NCBI RefSeq assembly: GCF_900167005.1
Contig: NZ_FUXW01000002.1
Coordinates: 62,001 to 126,000, forward strand
DNA length: 64,000 bases
Direction: 5' to 3'
DNA from: Butyricicoccus pullicaecorum DSM 23266
GTDB lineage: Bacteria; Bacillota; Clostridia; Oscillospirales; Butyricicoccaceae
The translations under genes and the position numbers were made by a program. Of the stretch, positions 36,019 through 45,712 are shown piece after piece (positions within the stretch are counted from its first letter, which is position 1; the number at the start of each line of letters is the position of its first letter). Below the pieces are notes generated by a model, which was not told the DNA's origin, did not search any database, and saw only the letters and a program-made list of their open reading frames with translations.

Positions 36019-37227
36019 ATGAAAGTACTGGTTATTAACGCAGGCAGTTCTTCCCTGAAGTATCAGCTGTTCGACATGGATGCCCAGACCGTTCTGGCAA
36101 AGGGTCTCTGTGAGCGAATCGGCATCGACGGCAAGCTGACCCATCAGGGCGGCTCGGACGAGAAGTATAAGGCAGACGTGCCGATGAGCACCCATGCCGA
36201 CGCAATCAAGGCAGTTATTGATATCCTGCTCGACGAGAAGTGGGGCGTTATCAAGGACATGTCCGAGATCAACGCAGTTGGTCACCGTGTCGTACACGGC
36301 GGCGAGTACTTCGCAGATTCGGTTCTGATCACCGACGAAGTTATCAAGGCAATCGAGGCGTGCATCCCGCTGGCACCGCTGCACAACACCCCCAACCTCA
36401 TCGGTATCCATGCATGTGAGGAAGTTATGGGTAAGGATGTGCCGCAGGTCGCAGTATTCGACACCGCATTCCATCAGACCATGCCGCCCAAGAACTACAT
36501 GTACGCAATTCCGTACGAGTACTATGAGAAGTACAAGATCCGTCGTTACGGCTTCCACGGTACCTCCCATAAGTACGTATCCCAGCAGGCAGCTGAGATG
36601 CTGGGCCGTCCGATCGAGGATCTGAAGATCATCACCTGCCACCTGGGCAACGGTTCTTCGATCTCTGCAATCGACGGTGGTAAGTCGGTCGACACCTCCA
36701 TGGGCTTTACTCCTCTGGACGGTCTGCCGATGGGTACCCGTTCGGGTAACATTGACCCGGCAATCATCGATTTCCTGGCAGAGCATGAGGGCATCGACGC
36801 ACACGAAGTCATCAACATCCTGAACAAGAAGTCCGGTATGCTGGGTATCTCCGGTGTATCCTCTGACTTCCGTGATCTGGATTCTGCAATCGCAGAGGGC
36901 AACGTCCGCGCAGCACTGGCAAAGGACATGTTCAACCTGTCGGTTAAGAAGATCATCGGTTCGTTCATCGCAGCAATGGGCGGCGTTGACGCAATCGTAT
37001 TCACCGCAGGCGTTGGTGAGAATGACCGTTCGGTTCGCTGGGACGTTTGCGAGCACATGGAATACCTGGGCATCAAGATCGATCCCGAGAAGAACAAGTT
37101 CCGTGGCCGTCAGATGGATATCTCCATCGACTACGCACGCGTTCGCGTTCTGGTTATCCCGACCAACGAGGAGCTGGTTATCGCGCAGGATACTCAGCGT
37201 CTGGTAAGCGAGGCAGCTGCAAAGTAA
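36019..37227 (+). CDS. ackA: Acetate kinase
   Basis: 402 residues, ASKHA fold. [13 protein letters not shown] at the N-terminus, [26 protein letters not shown], and FTAGVGEND near the C-terminus. Interconverts acetate plus ATP and acetyl phosphate. AAGGAG precedes the ATG. No pta next to it; it sits alone with a strong terminator. Confidence 0.96.
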   Translation: MKVLVINAGSSSLKYQLFDMDAQTVLAKGLCERIGIDGKLTHQGGSDEKYKADVPMSTHADAIKAVIDILLDEKWGVIKDMSEINAVGHRVVHGGEYFADSVLITDEVIKAIEACIPLAPLHNTPNLIGIHACEEVMGKDVPQVAVFDTAFHQTMPPKNYMYAIPYEYYEKYKIRRYGFHGTSHKYVSQQAAEMLGRPIEDLKIITCHLGNGSSISAIDGGKSVDTSMGFTPLDGLPMGTRSGNIDPAIIDFLAEHEGIDAHEVINILNKKSGMLGISGVSSDFRDLDSAIAEGNVRAALAKDMFNLSVKKIIGSFIAAMGGVDAIVFTAGVGENDRSVRWDVCEHMEYLGIKIDPEKNKFRGRQMDISIDYARVRVLVIPTNEELVIAQDTQRLVSEAAAK

Positions 37228-37241
37228 ACACTGTGTTTTCG

Positions 37242-37270
37242 GTCCCCGGTTTTTACCGGGGACTTTTTTT
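37242..37270 (+). terminator. Terminator after ackA
   Basis: GTCCCCGG (37242-37249) pairs with CCGGGGAC (37256-37263) and is followed by seven T. Confidence 0.92.
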
Positions 37271-37284
37271 ATCTGAATACTACC

Positions 37285-37860
37285 TCACAGCCCACGCAGC
37301 CATGCCCGCGCCTGACCGATGAGGTCGGCGGTCTTGAACCGGAACGTCGTCTGTTCGCAGAGTTTGTCCTGCGGCGCCTGCGCGGCATCGGTACATAGAG
37401 GCGGGAAGACCACACACCACCAGTTGTGACCGCTGGCCGCACCCAACCGAATTTTGAGTCCGGTGTACTGACCGGCAGGCAGCGAAAACGTGTCGTATTT
37501 GCGGGTGGGGTAGTATTCGGTCGCCATCTGTGCGGAGAGCTGATAGGGCATACCCTGGTCGGTAAGTACCTGCTGGGCAGCGTCGGTGATCTGCTGTAAA
37601 TGCTCGCTGAGAATGCGCCGCACTTCGTCTTGATCGTCAGCCTCTGCAAGCAGCGGTTCAGTGACTTCCAGTACCCGGTCACGTACCAGCAGCTTGACTT
37701 GCTGGTCTTGTACACTGTCCGAGTTCGCAATGACATGCAGACGGAGCAAACCGTCCGCAAGTGTCTGCTGACGGAGCGATACCCAAGCCGCATAGGCAAA
37801 GAGAAAGGCCATACAGAGAGCCAAAGCAAGTTCAATCGATCTGCATTTTACGCGCATCAT
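37285..37860 (-). CDS. spoIIR: Stage II sporulation protein R
   Basis: 191 residues. One N-terminal export or anchor helix (LALALCMAFLFAYAAWVSL), then LRLHVIANSDSVQDQQVKLLVRDRVL, the SpoIIR signature, and a conserved NWWCVVFPPLC. Made in the forespore, it crosses to signal SpoIIGA to process pro-sigma-E. The open frame runs back to 38208 inside ispE; the paired ATG codons at 37855-37860, preceded by AGAGGACGGA, mark the true start. Evidence that the host can sporulate. Confidence 0.93.
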   Translation of the reverse strand: MMRVKCRSIELALALCMAFLFAYAAWVSLRQQTLADGLLRLHVIANSDSVQDQQVKLLVRDRVLEVTEPLLAEADDQDEVRRILSEHLQQITDAAQQVLTDQGMPYQLSAQMATEYYPTRKYDTFSLPAGQYTGLKIRLGAASGHNWWCVVFPPLCTDAAQAPQDKLCEQTTFRFKTADLIGQARAWLRGL

Positions 37861-37902
37861 AAATTCCGTCCTCTCATCATCGTGTCTGAGGGGAGTATGG
37901 AC

Positions 37903-37929
37903 GAAAAAAGCCCGGGTTAAACCCGGGCT
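37903..37929 (-). terminator. Terminator after ispE
   Basis: AGCCCGGGTT/AACCCGGGCT (37909-37929) is a perfect 10-bp inverted repeat around one base, followed on the minus strand by six T. It lies between ispE and spoIIR. Confidence 0.85.
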
Positions 37930-37949
37930 GTAAAATTTTGTATGGAATT

Positions 37950-38807
37950 TTAGAGGATCTCGGTCAGATGGGTGTCGGGGAAGATGGCTTTGAGACGATT
38001 GAACGCCATTTGCGCCTTGTTGGGATCGTGGAACAAGCCGAAGGTGGTCGGACCGCTGCCGCTCATCGCCGCACCGTCTGCACCACAGGAGAGCAGAATG
38101 TCCTTGATCTGTCCGATCTCGGCGTGCCGCACAGCGGTGACCGCTTCCATGACATTGTATAGACGATGGCAAACGCCGTTGTAGTCGCCTTGCGCGAGTG
38201 CCTGACACATACCAGCCGTGTCCGGACGAACATCGGGCATGTGGTCATCGATCTGGGCATAGACTGCCGCGGTCGAGACGGCAAAGGCGGGTTTGCACAG
38301 AACAACCAGACAGTGCGGCGCAGCCGGCAGGGGAGAGAGCACTTCGCCAATGCCCTCGGCCAGCATCGTGCCGCCGCGCAGACAGTAGGGAACGTCCGCG
38401 CCCAGCGTCAGACCAATTTCACACAGCGTATCCAGTCCAAGATTGGTCTCGAATAACGTGTCGAGCGCACGCAGAACAGCAGCCGCATCGGTGCTGCCGC
38501 CTGCAAGACCTGCGGCAACCGGGATGCGCTTACAGATGTCGATGCGCAGACCAGGACAGACGAGACCTGTGTGCGCGAAAAATGCATTTGCCGCACGCAC
38601 GGCCAGATTGCGGCCATCGGTCGGGACATAGGGACGGTCACAGGTCAGCGTGATCTGACCGTCGTCGGTCTTCTCGACCGTCACATTATCATGCAGACCG
38701 ACCGACTGCATCACCATGCGCACGGTGTGATATCCGTTATCCAGTTTGCCGGTCACGTCCAGCGTCAGATTGATTTTTGCGTGAGCATCCAGTTTGATGG
38801 AATTCAT
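37950..38807 (-). CDS. ispE: 4-diphosphocytidyl-2-C-methyl-D-erythritol kinase IspE
   Basis: 285 residues, GHMP kinase. N-terminal AHAKINLTLDVTGK, ATP motif PVAAGLAGGSTDAAAVLRAL, C-terminal SGSGPTTFGLF. MEP route to isoprenoids. AGGAGG precedes the ATG. Confidence 0.96.
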   Translation of the reverse strand: MNSIKLDAHAKINLTLDVTGKLDNGYHTVRMVMQSVGLHDNVTVEKTDDGQITLTCDRPYVPTDGRNLAVRAANAFFAHTGLVCPGLRIDICKRIPVAAGLAGGSTDAAAVLRALDTLFETNLGLDTLCEIGLTLGADVPYCLRGGTMLAEGIGEVLSPLPAAPHCLVVLCKPAFAVSTAAVYAQIDDHMPDVRPDTAGMCQALAQGDYNGVCHRLYNVMEAVTAVRHAEIGQIKDILLSCGADGAAMSGSGPTTFGLFHDPNKAQMAFNRLKAIFPDTHLTEIL

Positions 38808-38824
38808 GTTGTGCCTCCTCGCGG

Positions 38825-39622
38825 TCAGATCGGATAGGCCTGTGCCTGTCGGTTGCGGAATACGGTCAGATGGTCAAAGCCCAGCGAGCGGATGTAGTCC
38901 GCGTAGACATCGAATCCGCGTCCAATGTCACGCGCACGGTGCGCGTCGCTGCCCAGACTGATGCGCTCACCGCCCAGACGGCGGTATTCTTCCAGAATCC
39001 AACGGTCAGGGCCGGGACGCTGCATCCAGCTGAACAGCGTAGCCGCGTTGCACTCGATGGCGTAGCCGCGGTTGACCGCTTCGCGCAGAACGGGCAGGAT
39101 ATGCTCCATGAAGTTGTCGAAAGACGGGTTGGTGTGCGGGCGCTTCATCACGCGCAGCGGATAGTCCAGATGGGCGAGAATATCGAACCCGCCGTGCTGT
39201 TCCATGCGTACCATTTCGGCGAAGTAGTCGCGCAGCAGGGCATCGCAGTCGATGTGGTCGTAGTCGTGGTCGTAGAGATCGACGTCGTTGGGCATGACGT
39301 GCAGCGAGCCGATGACCACGTCGAACGAGAAGTTGGACAACACTTCCTCAGCCAGTGCAGGATTTCGCTGGGGCTGACCCAGTTCAATGCCGCGCAGCAG
39401 TTCTACCTGTCCGTCAAACTGCGGACGGGCGGCGGCAATGTCGGCCTGAATGGCGGCAACGTCGCAGAAGATGGACGGTGCCTCGCGAAACAGATCATAG
39501 TGGTCGGTGACGGCCAGTACATTGACACCGGCGCGAATGGCGGCTTGCGCCATGTCGGTGATTTCAGCCGGTTCGGCTTCGGTGTCGAAGGAATATTTCG
39601 AGTGGGTGTGCAGATCGATCAT
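38825..39622 (-). CDS. PHP-domain phosphatase (histidinol-phosphatase HisJ-like)
   Basis: 265 residues. Metal motif DLHTHSKYSFD, LAVTDHYD, IGSLHVMP, DILAHLDYP and SLGSDAHRARDIG. Fits the HisJ/HisK histidinol-phosphatase family, but no other his gene is near, so another phosphoester is possible. AAGGAG precedes the ATG. Between ispE and the antiporter gene on the same strand. Confidence 0.82.
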   Translation of the reverse strand: MIDLHTHSKYSFDTEAEPAEITDMAQAAIRAGVNVLAVTDHYDLFREAPSIFCDVAAIQADIAAARPQFDGQVELLRGIELGQPQRNPALAEEVLSNFSFDVVIGSLHVMPNDVDLYDHDYDHIDCDALLRDYFAEMVRMEQHGGFDILAHLDYPLRVMKRPHTNPSFDNFMEHILPVLREAVNRGYAIECNAATLFSWMQRPGPDRWILEEYRRLGGERISLGSDAHRARDIGRGFDVYADYIRSLGFDHLTVFRNRQAQAYPI

Positions 39623-39646
39623 AAAAAACTCCTTTCGGATGATGGC

Positions 39647-41242
39647 TCAGGTACCGGGTTGTGCCAGAACCAGAATGTCGCCGGTTTGAATGCGCGTGCC
39701 GCCGTCGGGGATCATCGTGCGAGTGCCGCGCTGAATGAGAATAATGAGCGTGTGCTGTGGGGTCGTGATTTCGCGTAAAGTTCGATTGTTCCACTTGTGA
39801 CTGCGGTCGATGGGGATTTCGCGCAGGGACAGGTTTTCACGATCCTCGAATGCGCGCGCAGCGAAGACCAGTAAATCGCCGTCCTGCAAGACAGTCTGAC
39901 CGTCGGGCACCAGATTGTCGCTATCTCGTGTGATCATAACCGCGAGCAGGTTGTGGGGCAGCTGGAGCTCGGCCAGACTGCGGCCAATCCAGGGATGACC
40001 GGACTCAATATGTACCTTGACAAAGTCCACGTCATTTTCTTCCTGATAATCGTTGAAGGTTTTGGAGACGTCCTCTGCCGGGTCGATCATGTCCAGTTTG
40101 CGCGAGACCCAAGGCAGCAGCGTGCCTTGCAGGGCGATAGACAGCAGAACGATGCAGAAGACCAGATTGAACAGATTGTAGCTCGTGCGCGCGCCGCCAA
40201 GCACGGCAAAGATTGCGAATACAATGGAAGCCGCACCGCGCAGACCGGCCCAGGATACGATGCCGATTTGGCGCAGGGGAGAGCGGAAGGGCAGGAGCAG
40301 GGCAAAGACCGCCGCAGGACGGGCGATCAGGGTCAGGAAGACCATGATGCACAGCGCGGGGACAAAGACCGCTGGCAGTTCGGCTGGCGTGACCAGCAAG
40401 CCAAGCAGGAAAAAGATGATGACCTGGGAAATATCGGTCACGACATCAAAAAAGTGGATGAGCTGACGCTTGTGTGCGATGCTGGAATTGCCCATCAGGA
40501 TGCCGCACAGGTAGGCGCTCAGATAGCCATTGCCGCCCAGACAATCGGGGAGGGCGTAGGAGACCAGTGCCACAGCGAATACCAGAATGGTCTTGCCGTG
40601 CTCATCGGAAAAGGTCAGGCGCGAGAGCAGCAGGACGGCGATCTTGCCGATGACTACGCCGCACAGAATACCGATGGCGACCTGTGAGAGCAGCATGAGC
40701 GGTACGGATACCGATTCCCCAGCGAGCAGTGAGACCAGAATAACGGTCAGCATGTAGGATACCGGATCGTTGGAACCGGATTCGATCTCGAGCAGGGAAG
40801 CCGAGCCGTACTTGAGGGACAGCCGGTTGGTGCGCAGGATGTTAAAGACCGACGCGGCATCGGTAGACGAGATGACCGCACCGATGAGCAGGCTTTCATA
40901 GAGCGACAGCCCGAGCACCAAATGGACGAACAGTCCGCACAGTCCGGCGGTCAGCGCAACGCCGACGGTGGATAATAGGATGGACTTGGCGAGGACTGGA
41001 CGGGCGGCGGATAGGTTTGTACCGAATCCACCGTAGAACATGATAAAGATCAGGCTGATCGAGCAAATGATGCTGGAAACCTGATAATCGTCAAAGGGAA
41101 TGCGGAACAAACCATTCTCACCGAACAGCATACCGAGTGCGATGAAGATGAGCAGCGACGGCACGGCCAGACGTTGAATGAAGCGATTCATGACAATACA
41201 GATTAGAATAACGACACCCATAAGTAATAGGGGTTGGCTCAT
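39647..41242 (-). CDS. Potassium/proton antiporter (CPA family) with two RCK_C domains
   Basis: 531 residues. About 12 membrane helices (1-390) with ISSTDAASVFNIL and ESGSNDPVSYMLTV, typical of NhaP2/YcgO-type antiporters, followed by a cytosolic part with two TrkA-C-like modules (about 395-470 and 475-531, each ending GDLLVFA/GDILVLA). RCK_C modules commonly bind cyclic di-AMP or nucleotides, giving osmotic control. The ATG at 41242 has AAGGAGG 7 bases upstream; the longer frame to 41608 is unrelated sequence. Confidence 0.88.
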   Translation of the reverse strand: MSQPLLLMGVVILICIVMNRFIQRLAVPSLLIFIALGMLFGENGLFRIPFDDYQVSSIICSISLIFIMFYGGFGTNLSAARPVLAKSILLSTVGVALTAGLCGLFVHLVLGLSLYESLLIGAVISSTDAASVFNILRTNRLSLKYGSASLLEIESGSNDPVSYMLTVILVSLLAGESVSVPLMLLSQVAIGILCGVVIGKIAVLLLSRLTFSDEHGKTILVFAVALVSYALPDCLGGNGYLSAYLCGILMGNSSIAHKRQLIHFFDVVTDISQVIIFFLLGLLVTPAELPAVFVPALCIMVFLTLIARPAAVFALLLPFRSPLRQIGIVSWAGLRGAASIVFAIFAVLGGARTSYNLFNLVFCIVLLSIALQGTLLPWVSRKLDMIDPAEDVSKTFNDYQEENDVDFVKVHIESGHPWIGRSLAELQLPHNLLAVMITRDSDNLVPDGQTVLQDGDLLVFAARAFEDRENLSLREIPIDRSHKWNNRTLREITTPQHTLIILIQRGTRTMIPDGGTRIQTGDILVLAQPGT

Positions 41243-41519
41243 AAACGACCTCCTTTGGCGAAAAAAGATGCAAAACCCAGATAAATCATACCATATAAAC
41301 GCAAAAATATCCAGTGCTTTCGCGGAAAGCACTGTGTCGAGAAGGGAAAGACAGCGGACAGGCTGATAGAAATGCAAGAGACGGAACAAAGATTTGACGA
41401 GTTTGTAAAATTTGTAGATTTGGTGAACAAATGGAGCGATTGTCCGACATGTGACTTGTAAAAACGACATAAATGTGGTAACATGGTACGGAAAACAAAA
41501 GAATAAAGGAAGTGAAAGG

Positions 41520-42866
41520 ATGCAGAAATCCTTAAGGGGCCTTGAGAAGTTCTTCTGGCTGTACCTGTTGTTCAATCCGATTCTGGATATTGTCAACGGC
41601 TTGTACATCTGGATGCTGACGCGCGGCTACGGCATGGAGGCGCTCAACTACCGCGAGCTGACCAACGGCGGCGGTATGACGACCACGCCTGCACTGGTTG
41701 TGCGTATGGTCGTGCTGCTGATCATGGTCATCTATGTACTGATGCTGCGTGACAAACAGGCCATCCTGACGGCACTGCCGATGGGCGCAGCCTGGGCAAT
41801 GTCGGTGCTGTCGGAGTTTTTGTGGACGGGAACGGCGAACATTTCGCTTGATGTGACCTTCTTCGCACGTTTTGCTTATAATGTTGCGGTTGCGATGGTT
41901 TACCTCAATGTGTTCCGAAATTCCGAGCTGTCTAAGGATCGACTGATCGAAAAAATACACGCCTATGTCAACGGTATGACCATCGTATTTTCGCTGGGCA
42001 TTCTGATTCCGTACGTGCTGGGTACCGGATATAGTACCTATTACGACCGATTCGGCGCACGCGGTGTGCGTGGATTCTACTATTCGGGCAATGACATCAC
42101 GGGTGCACTGATGATTCTGCTGCCGCTGGCGATTGCCTATTTCCTGTTTATCCCGCACCGCAATTTCACCAAGGGACGTATGCTGTTTTACAGCCTGGGC
42201 CCGTCGATGAGCATTATTTGTCTGATGCTGATCGGTACCAAGACCGCGCTGCTGGCGATGGTCGGTGAAGCTGCTATCATGGTTGTTTTTGCACTGGTGA
42301 TGGCCGTTCGTGGTGAACGCGAAATGCTGCGCCGCGTGGTGATGCTGGCAATCATCACTGTCATTGTAGGTTTCATTTTCAACGGTCTGTCGGCGCTGCT
42401 CAATGGTGCAGGCAACAGCTTGTTTGATAAACTGGGACAGTCGCTTGACGGTATCCGCGATGCAGCGGAGGAAGAGGGCGGAAGCCTGATTTCCGGTCGC
42501 TGGAATAAGCTGGCAGCTACCTTTGCTGACTTTAAGGCAGCAGGTCCGATTGCATGGCTGTTCGGTGTCGGCCGCGGCTCGCAGGGTCATATCATCGAGA
42601 TGGACCTGTTTGACATCGGCCTGATGTACGGTCTGTTTGGTTTCGTTACCATGACCCAGATGTACATTCGCTATGGCGTACAGTTCCTGATGAATATGGT
42701 ACGCAACTTTAATGTTCTGGTCTTCGGTGCATTTATCTCTCTGGGTATCACTGTTGGCTACCTGATCGTTGCAGGACATATCCTGTTTACGGTCACTTCG
42801 GGCTTCTTCTTTGCCTTCGTTCTGGTCTATGCACGTCTGCTGACCACGGACAAGAACCGCTTGTAA
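41520..42866 (+). CDS. O-antigen-ligase-like polytopic membrane protein
   Basis: 448 residues with about ten predicted membrane helices and a large loop near 325-370 containing SGRWNKLAATFADF and FGVGRG, the pattern of the Wzy_C/O-antigen ligase family. Family members polymerise or ligate exopolysaccharide chains; no glycosyltransferases are nearby, so the substrate is unknown. The ATG at 41520 has AGGAAGTGAAAGG upstream. It stands alone with its own terminator. Confidence 0.75.
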   Translation: MQKSLRGLEKFFWLYLLFNPILDIVNGLYIWMLTRGYGMEALNYRELTNGGGMTTTPALVVRMVVLLIMVIYVLMLRDKQAILTALPMGAAWAMSVLSEFLWTGTANISLDVTFFARFAYNVAVAMVYLNVFRNSELSKDRLIEKIHAYVNGMTIVFSLGILIPYVLGTGYSTYYDRFGARGVRGFYYSGNDITGALMILLPLAIAYFLFIPHRNFTKGRMLFYSLGPSMSIICLMLIGTKTALLAMVGEAAIMVVFALVMAVRGEREMLRRVVMLAIITVIVGFIFNGLSALLNGAGNSLFDKLGQSLDGIRDAAEEEGGSLISGRWNKLAATFADFKAAGPIAWLFGVGRGSQGHIIEMDLFDIGLMYGLFGFVTMTQMYIRYGVQFLMNMVRNFNVLVFGAFISLGITVGYLIVAGHILFTVTSGFFFAFVLVYARLLTTDKNRL

Positions 42867-43167
42867 TGCCGATCGGCACGAGCGGGACATGATGAAAATG
42901 TAAATATGAAGCACGCAAGGGCGGTCTGTATAGACCGCCCTTGTTTTATGTTTATATGCAAAGAAAATGGACTAAAATTCGATAAAATAGGAGATTAGAC
43001 AACTTTTGTCAATGATTTGTAAAAAAGCAGCCTTGTGGTTGCAAAAGATTTTACCTGTGCTAATGAAAAATAAATTACATTTTACTAATAATTGATCGGT
43101 ATATTTACATTTTCTTGGTAGACTATGGTTGTGTCAGTGAGAAACACAAAAGAGGAGGAACACAATC
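42867..43167. other. Intergenic region before the ECF operon
   Basis: After the terminator at 42917-42942 the sequence is very AT-rich. A small hairpin GCAGCC-TTGT-GGTTGC lies near 43029. An extended -10 (TGG then TAGACT, 43116-43124) could drive the transporter operon from about 43131. I searched by eye for thiamine, cobalamin, folate, riboflavin and preQ1 riboswitch landmarks and saw none. Confidence 0.5.
42917..42942 (+). terminator. Terminator after the O-antigen-ligase-like gene
   Basis: AAGGGCGGTCT (42917-42927) pairs with AGACCGCCCTT (42932-42942) around GTAT, then GTTTTATGTTT. Confidence 0.85.
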
Positions 43168-44010
43168 ATGAGCACAATGCAAAAGCAGTCCGCGGCACAA
43201 TCTCAAAAACTGATGGTCTTTGTTCTGACCATGTCGCTGTACGGACTGGCAACCCTGTTTACCGAACTGATTCCCAAGTTTCAGGTTGGTATCGTAGAAT
43301 TTTCGGTTGAGTATTTTCTGTTTATTCCCTTGACGCTGGCGATGCTGTTCGACCCGCTGTCTGCCGCACTGGGCGCTGCGACTGGTGAACTGGTATTCAG
43401 CGAGATCATGCTGGGACAGTTTGGCGGCCTTGGCGAGCTGGAAAAGTTTCTGACGGTCACCATCGGCGTGTACATTGCCGGCCGTCTGGTTCGAGACCCG
43501 CGCAATCGCGGCATGGTTGGTGCCGCAGCGATCATCGGCACGGCTGCACAGCTGGCTATGGGCACGGTTGTCGATATCCTGAAGGTGCAGTTTGCCGTAG
43601 AAGATTTTGAAGCAGTTGCCGGCCTGCCGGAGAGCGTTTTTGCGACCGAAGGCTTTGCTTTCCTGAACGACCTGCTGTTCTCGGGCATCCTGTTCTGTAT
43701 GCTGCCCTGTGTGTATCTGGTACCCAAGCTTTATGGCAAGATTGAGCCGCTGCTGGGTATGCAGCCGCGTACGGAAAACAGCGCAGTCAGCGGAATCAAT
43801 CCCAAGACGATTGCAGTTTGTGTGCTTGGCTTTGTGTGCGCGATCGTTGCTGAACTGGCCGCAACGGCTGGCCTGTCTCTGATCGACTGGGAAGCTGAGT
43901 GGGCAGAGAGCGGCACGGCGGTTGCAGTTGGCATGGTTGTCGCAGCTGTTATTGCCATTGCTGTACTGGTTGTCATGAAGAAGAACAGCGAACGGAAGGC
44001 GGCACACTGA
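43168..44010 (+). CDS. ECF transporter substrate-binding (S) component, substrate unknown
   Basis: 280 residues, about seven membrane helices. The segment with FSVEYFLFIPLTLAMLFDPLSAALGAATGELV resembles S components, which scan for substrate before docking onto EcfT. It is longer than the usual 170-200 residues: a C-terminal pair of helices follows a polar stretch near 200. Related proteins are often mislabelled as cell division protein FtsQ. AGGAGGA precedes the ATG. The ATPase gene starts one base after the stop. Confidence 0.75.
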   Translation: MSTMQKQSAAQSQKLMVFVLTMSLYGLATLFTELIPKFQVGIVEFSVEYFLFIPLTLAMLFDPLSAALGAATGELVFSEIMLGQFGGLGELEKFLTVTIGVYIAGRLVRDPRNRGMVGAAAIIGTAAQLAMGTVVDILKVQFAVEDFEAVAGLPESVFATEGFAFLNDLLFSGILFCMLPCVYLVPKLYGKIEPLLGMQPRTENSAVSGINPKTIAVCVLGFVCAIVAELAATAGLSLIDWEAEWAESGTAVAVGMVVAAVIAIAVLVVMKKNSERKAAH

Positions 44011-44011
44011 G

Positions 44012-45709
44012 ATGAACGTGGTACAGATCAACGACCTGATGTATACATACCCAGGCGCTGCACAACCCACGCTCCGTCATCTTTCCCTCGAAGTAGAACA
44101 AGGGGACTTTCTCGCGATCGTTGGCAACAACGGCTGCGGAAAGTCCACCTTGTGTAAAGCGCTCAACGGATTGATCCCCCACTTTATTGCGGGGGACTTT
44201 TCCGGTCAGGTACTGATTGACGGTGTGGATACAAGAGAGAGCGACGTGGGCGAACTGGCGCGCAAGGTTGGATATGTCTATCAGGATTTTGAGAATCAGA
44301 TCGTTCGCCCGACGGTGTTGGACGATGCCTCGTATTCCTGCCTCAATTATGCCTATCCGGATTATCTGGAACGCGGCCGGACAGCGCTTGCACAGTGTGG
44401 TCTTGAGGGACGGGAAGAGGAATACATCTGGCAGCTGTCCGGCGGACAGACCCACTTGCTTGCACTGGCAGGTGCGGTGTCGCTGGGGCCTGATGTGCTC
44501 ATTCTGGATGAACCGATTGCCCAGCTGGACCCGATGCATGCCGATCGTATCTATGAGGTGCTGCGCGAACTGAATGCGCGTCATGGTAAGACCATCATTG
44601 TCATTGAGCACCATACAGAGTATATCGCCGATTACTGCAAACATGTGCTGCTGCTCAAAGACGGACAGGTCAAGTGGAAGAAACCGACCGATCAGGCACT
44701 GCAGTGCGTGGAAGAGTTGCAGGCATGTAATATTTTTCCGCCGCAGGTCACACAGGCAGCCTATCAGATGAAGCGGTTGGGCTGTATCTGCACAGCCGAG
44801 CGCCTGCCGACAACGGTTGAGCAGGGCAAGAAGATGTTCTCGCAGCTGCGCTTTCATGCACCGGCAGTATTGCCTTGCGAACAGAACGCACAGCCGGAAA
44901 CGGTAGTGTCGTTTCGTGACGTATCCATGTCATACCGTTCGGTCAAGGGCGATCCGAGAACGGTGTTTGACCGCCTGAATCTGGATATCCGCAAAGGAGA
45001 AAAGATTGCACTGATCGGCTCAAACGGTGCGGGAAAATCCACTTTGATGAAGATGATGGTTGGACTGCTGCGTCCGGCACAGGGAACGGTGTCGCTGTTT
45101 GGCGAGAGTATTGCCGATAAGAAGGCTGAAGATCTGTCCAGACAGATTTCGCTGGTGTACCAGAATCCCGAGGAAATGTTCATTCAGGATTCCATTTACG
45201 CCGATATTGCCTATGCCATGAAGGTGCGCGGCATACCGGATTGGGACAAGCGAACCGAGGCGCTGCTGGCACGGTTCCGCCTGAGTGAGCTTGCAGACCG
45301 GGACGGACGGCTGATGTCGGGCGGACAGATGCGCCGTGCCAGCCTGGCGATCGGTGTTGCACTGAATCCCGGCGTATTGCTGCTCGACGAGCCGACGGCC
45401 AATTTGGACATTGCAACCAGACGGGAGATCATGACAGTGCTGGAGGATATGAAGGATATCATCCAGACCGCGGTCATCGCGACCCATGACATGCAGCTTG
45501 TGTGCCAGTGGGCCGATCGCATCATCGTGCTGTGCGGCGGAACGGTTGTCGCGGACGGTACGCGGGACGAAGTGTTCTCGCGTGCGGACTTGGCTGAACG
45601 AGTCGGCATTCGTCCGCCGGAAATTTTTACTATGGCTAAAGCACTCGAACCGCAGGCGCTTTGCTATACGATTGATGAATTTACAGACTGTTTTAGAGAG
45701 GAGCGCTGA
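44012..45709 (+). CDS. ECF transporter ATPase, two ABC cassettes in one chain
   Basis: 565 residues. Cassette 1 (about 1-235): Walker A GNNGCGKST, signature LSGGQ, Walker B VLILDEPIAQLDP. Cassette 2 (about 295-540): GSNGAGKST, MSGGQMRRASLA, VLLLDEPTANLD. This is the fused EcfA/EcfA' form. Cassette 1 has LSGGQTHLLALA in place of the usual LSGGQ-QR context. Energises vitamin- or metal-type uptake with the T and S subunits encoded beside it. Confidence 0.9.
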   Translation: MNVVQINDLMYTYPGAAQPTLRHLSLEVEQGDFLAIVGNNGCGKSTLCKALNGLIPHFIAGDFSGQVLIDGVDTRESDVGELARKVGYVYQDFENQIVRPTVLDDASYSCLNYAYPDYLERGRTALAQCGLEGREEEYIWQLSGGQTHLLALAGAVSLGPDVLILDEPIAQLDPMHADRIYEVLRELNARHGKTIIVIEHHTEYIADYCKHVLLLKDGQVKWKKPTDQALQCVEELQACNIFPPQVTQAAYQMKRLGCICTAERLPTTVEQGKKMFSQLRFHAPAVLPCEQNAQPETVVSFRDVSMSYRSVKGDPRTVFDRLNLDIRKGEKIALIGSNGAGKSTLMKMMVGLLRPAQGTVSLFGESIADKKAEDLSRQISLVYQNPEEMFIQDSIYADIAYAMKVRGIPDWDKRTEALLARFRLSELADRDGRLMSGGQMRRASLAIGVALNPGVLLLDEPTANLDIATRREIMTVLEDMKDIIQTAVIATHDMQLVCQWADRIIVLCGGTVVADGTRDEVFSRADLAERVGIRPPEIFTMAKALEPQALCYTIDEFTDCFREER

Positions 45710-45712
45710 CAG

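Noticed and set aside
37855-38208. Longer start for spoIIR inside ispE
   Set aside because: Arg/Ser-rich shadow of ispE; crosses the ispE terminator hairpin.
39653-41608. Longer start for the antiporter (122 extra residues)
   Set aside because: The extra residues overlap the promoter region of the divergent gene; a strong AAGGAGG and a normal family start lie at 41242.
42943-43167. Riboswitch before the ECF transporter
   Set aside because: No conserved core of the thiamine, cobalamin, folate, FMN or preQ1 classes could be recognised by eye.
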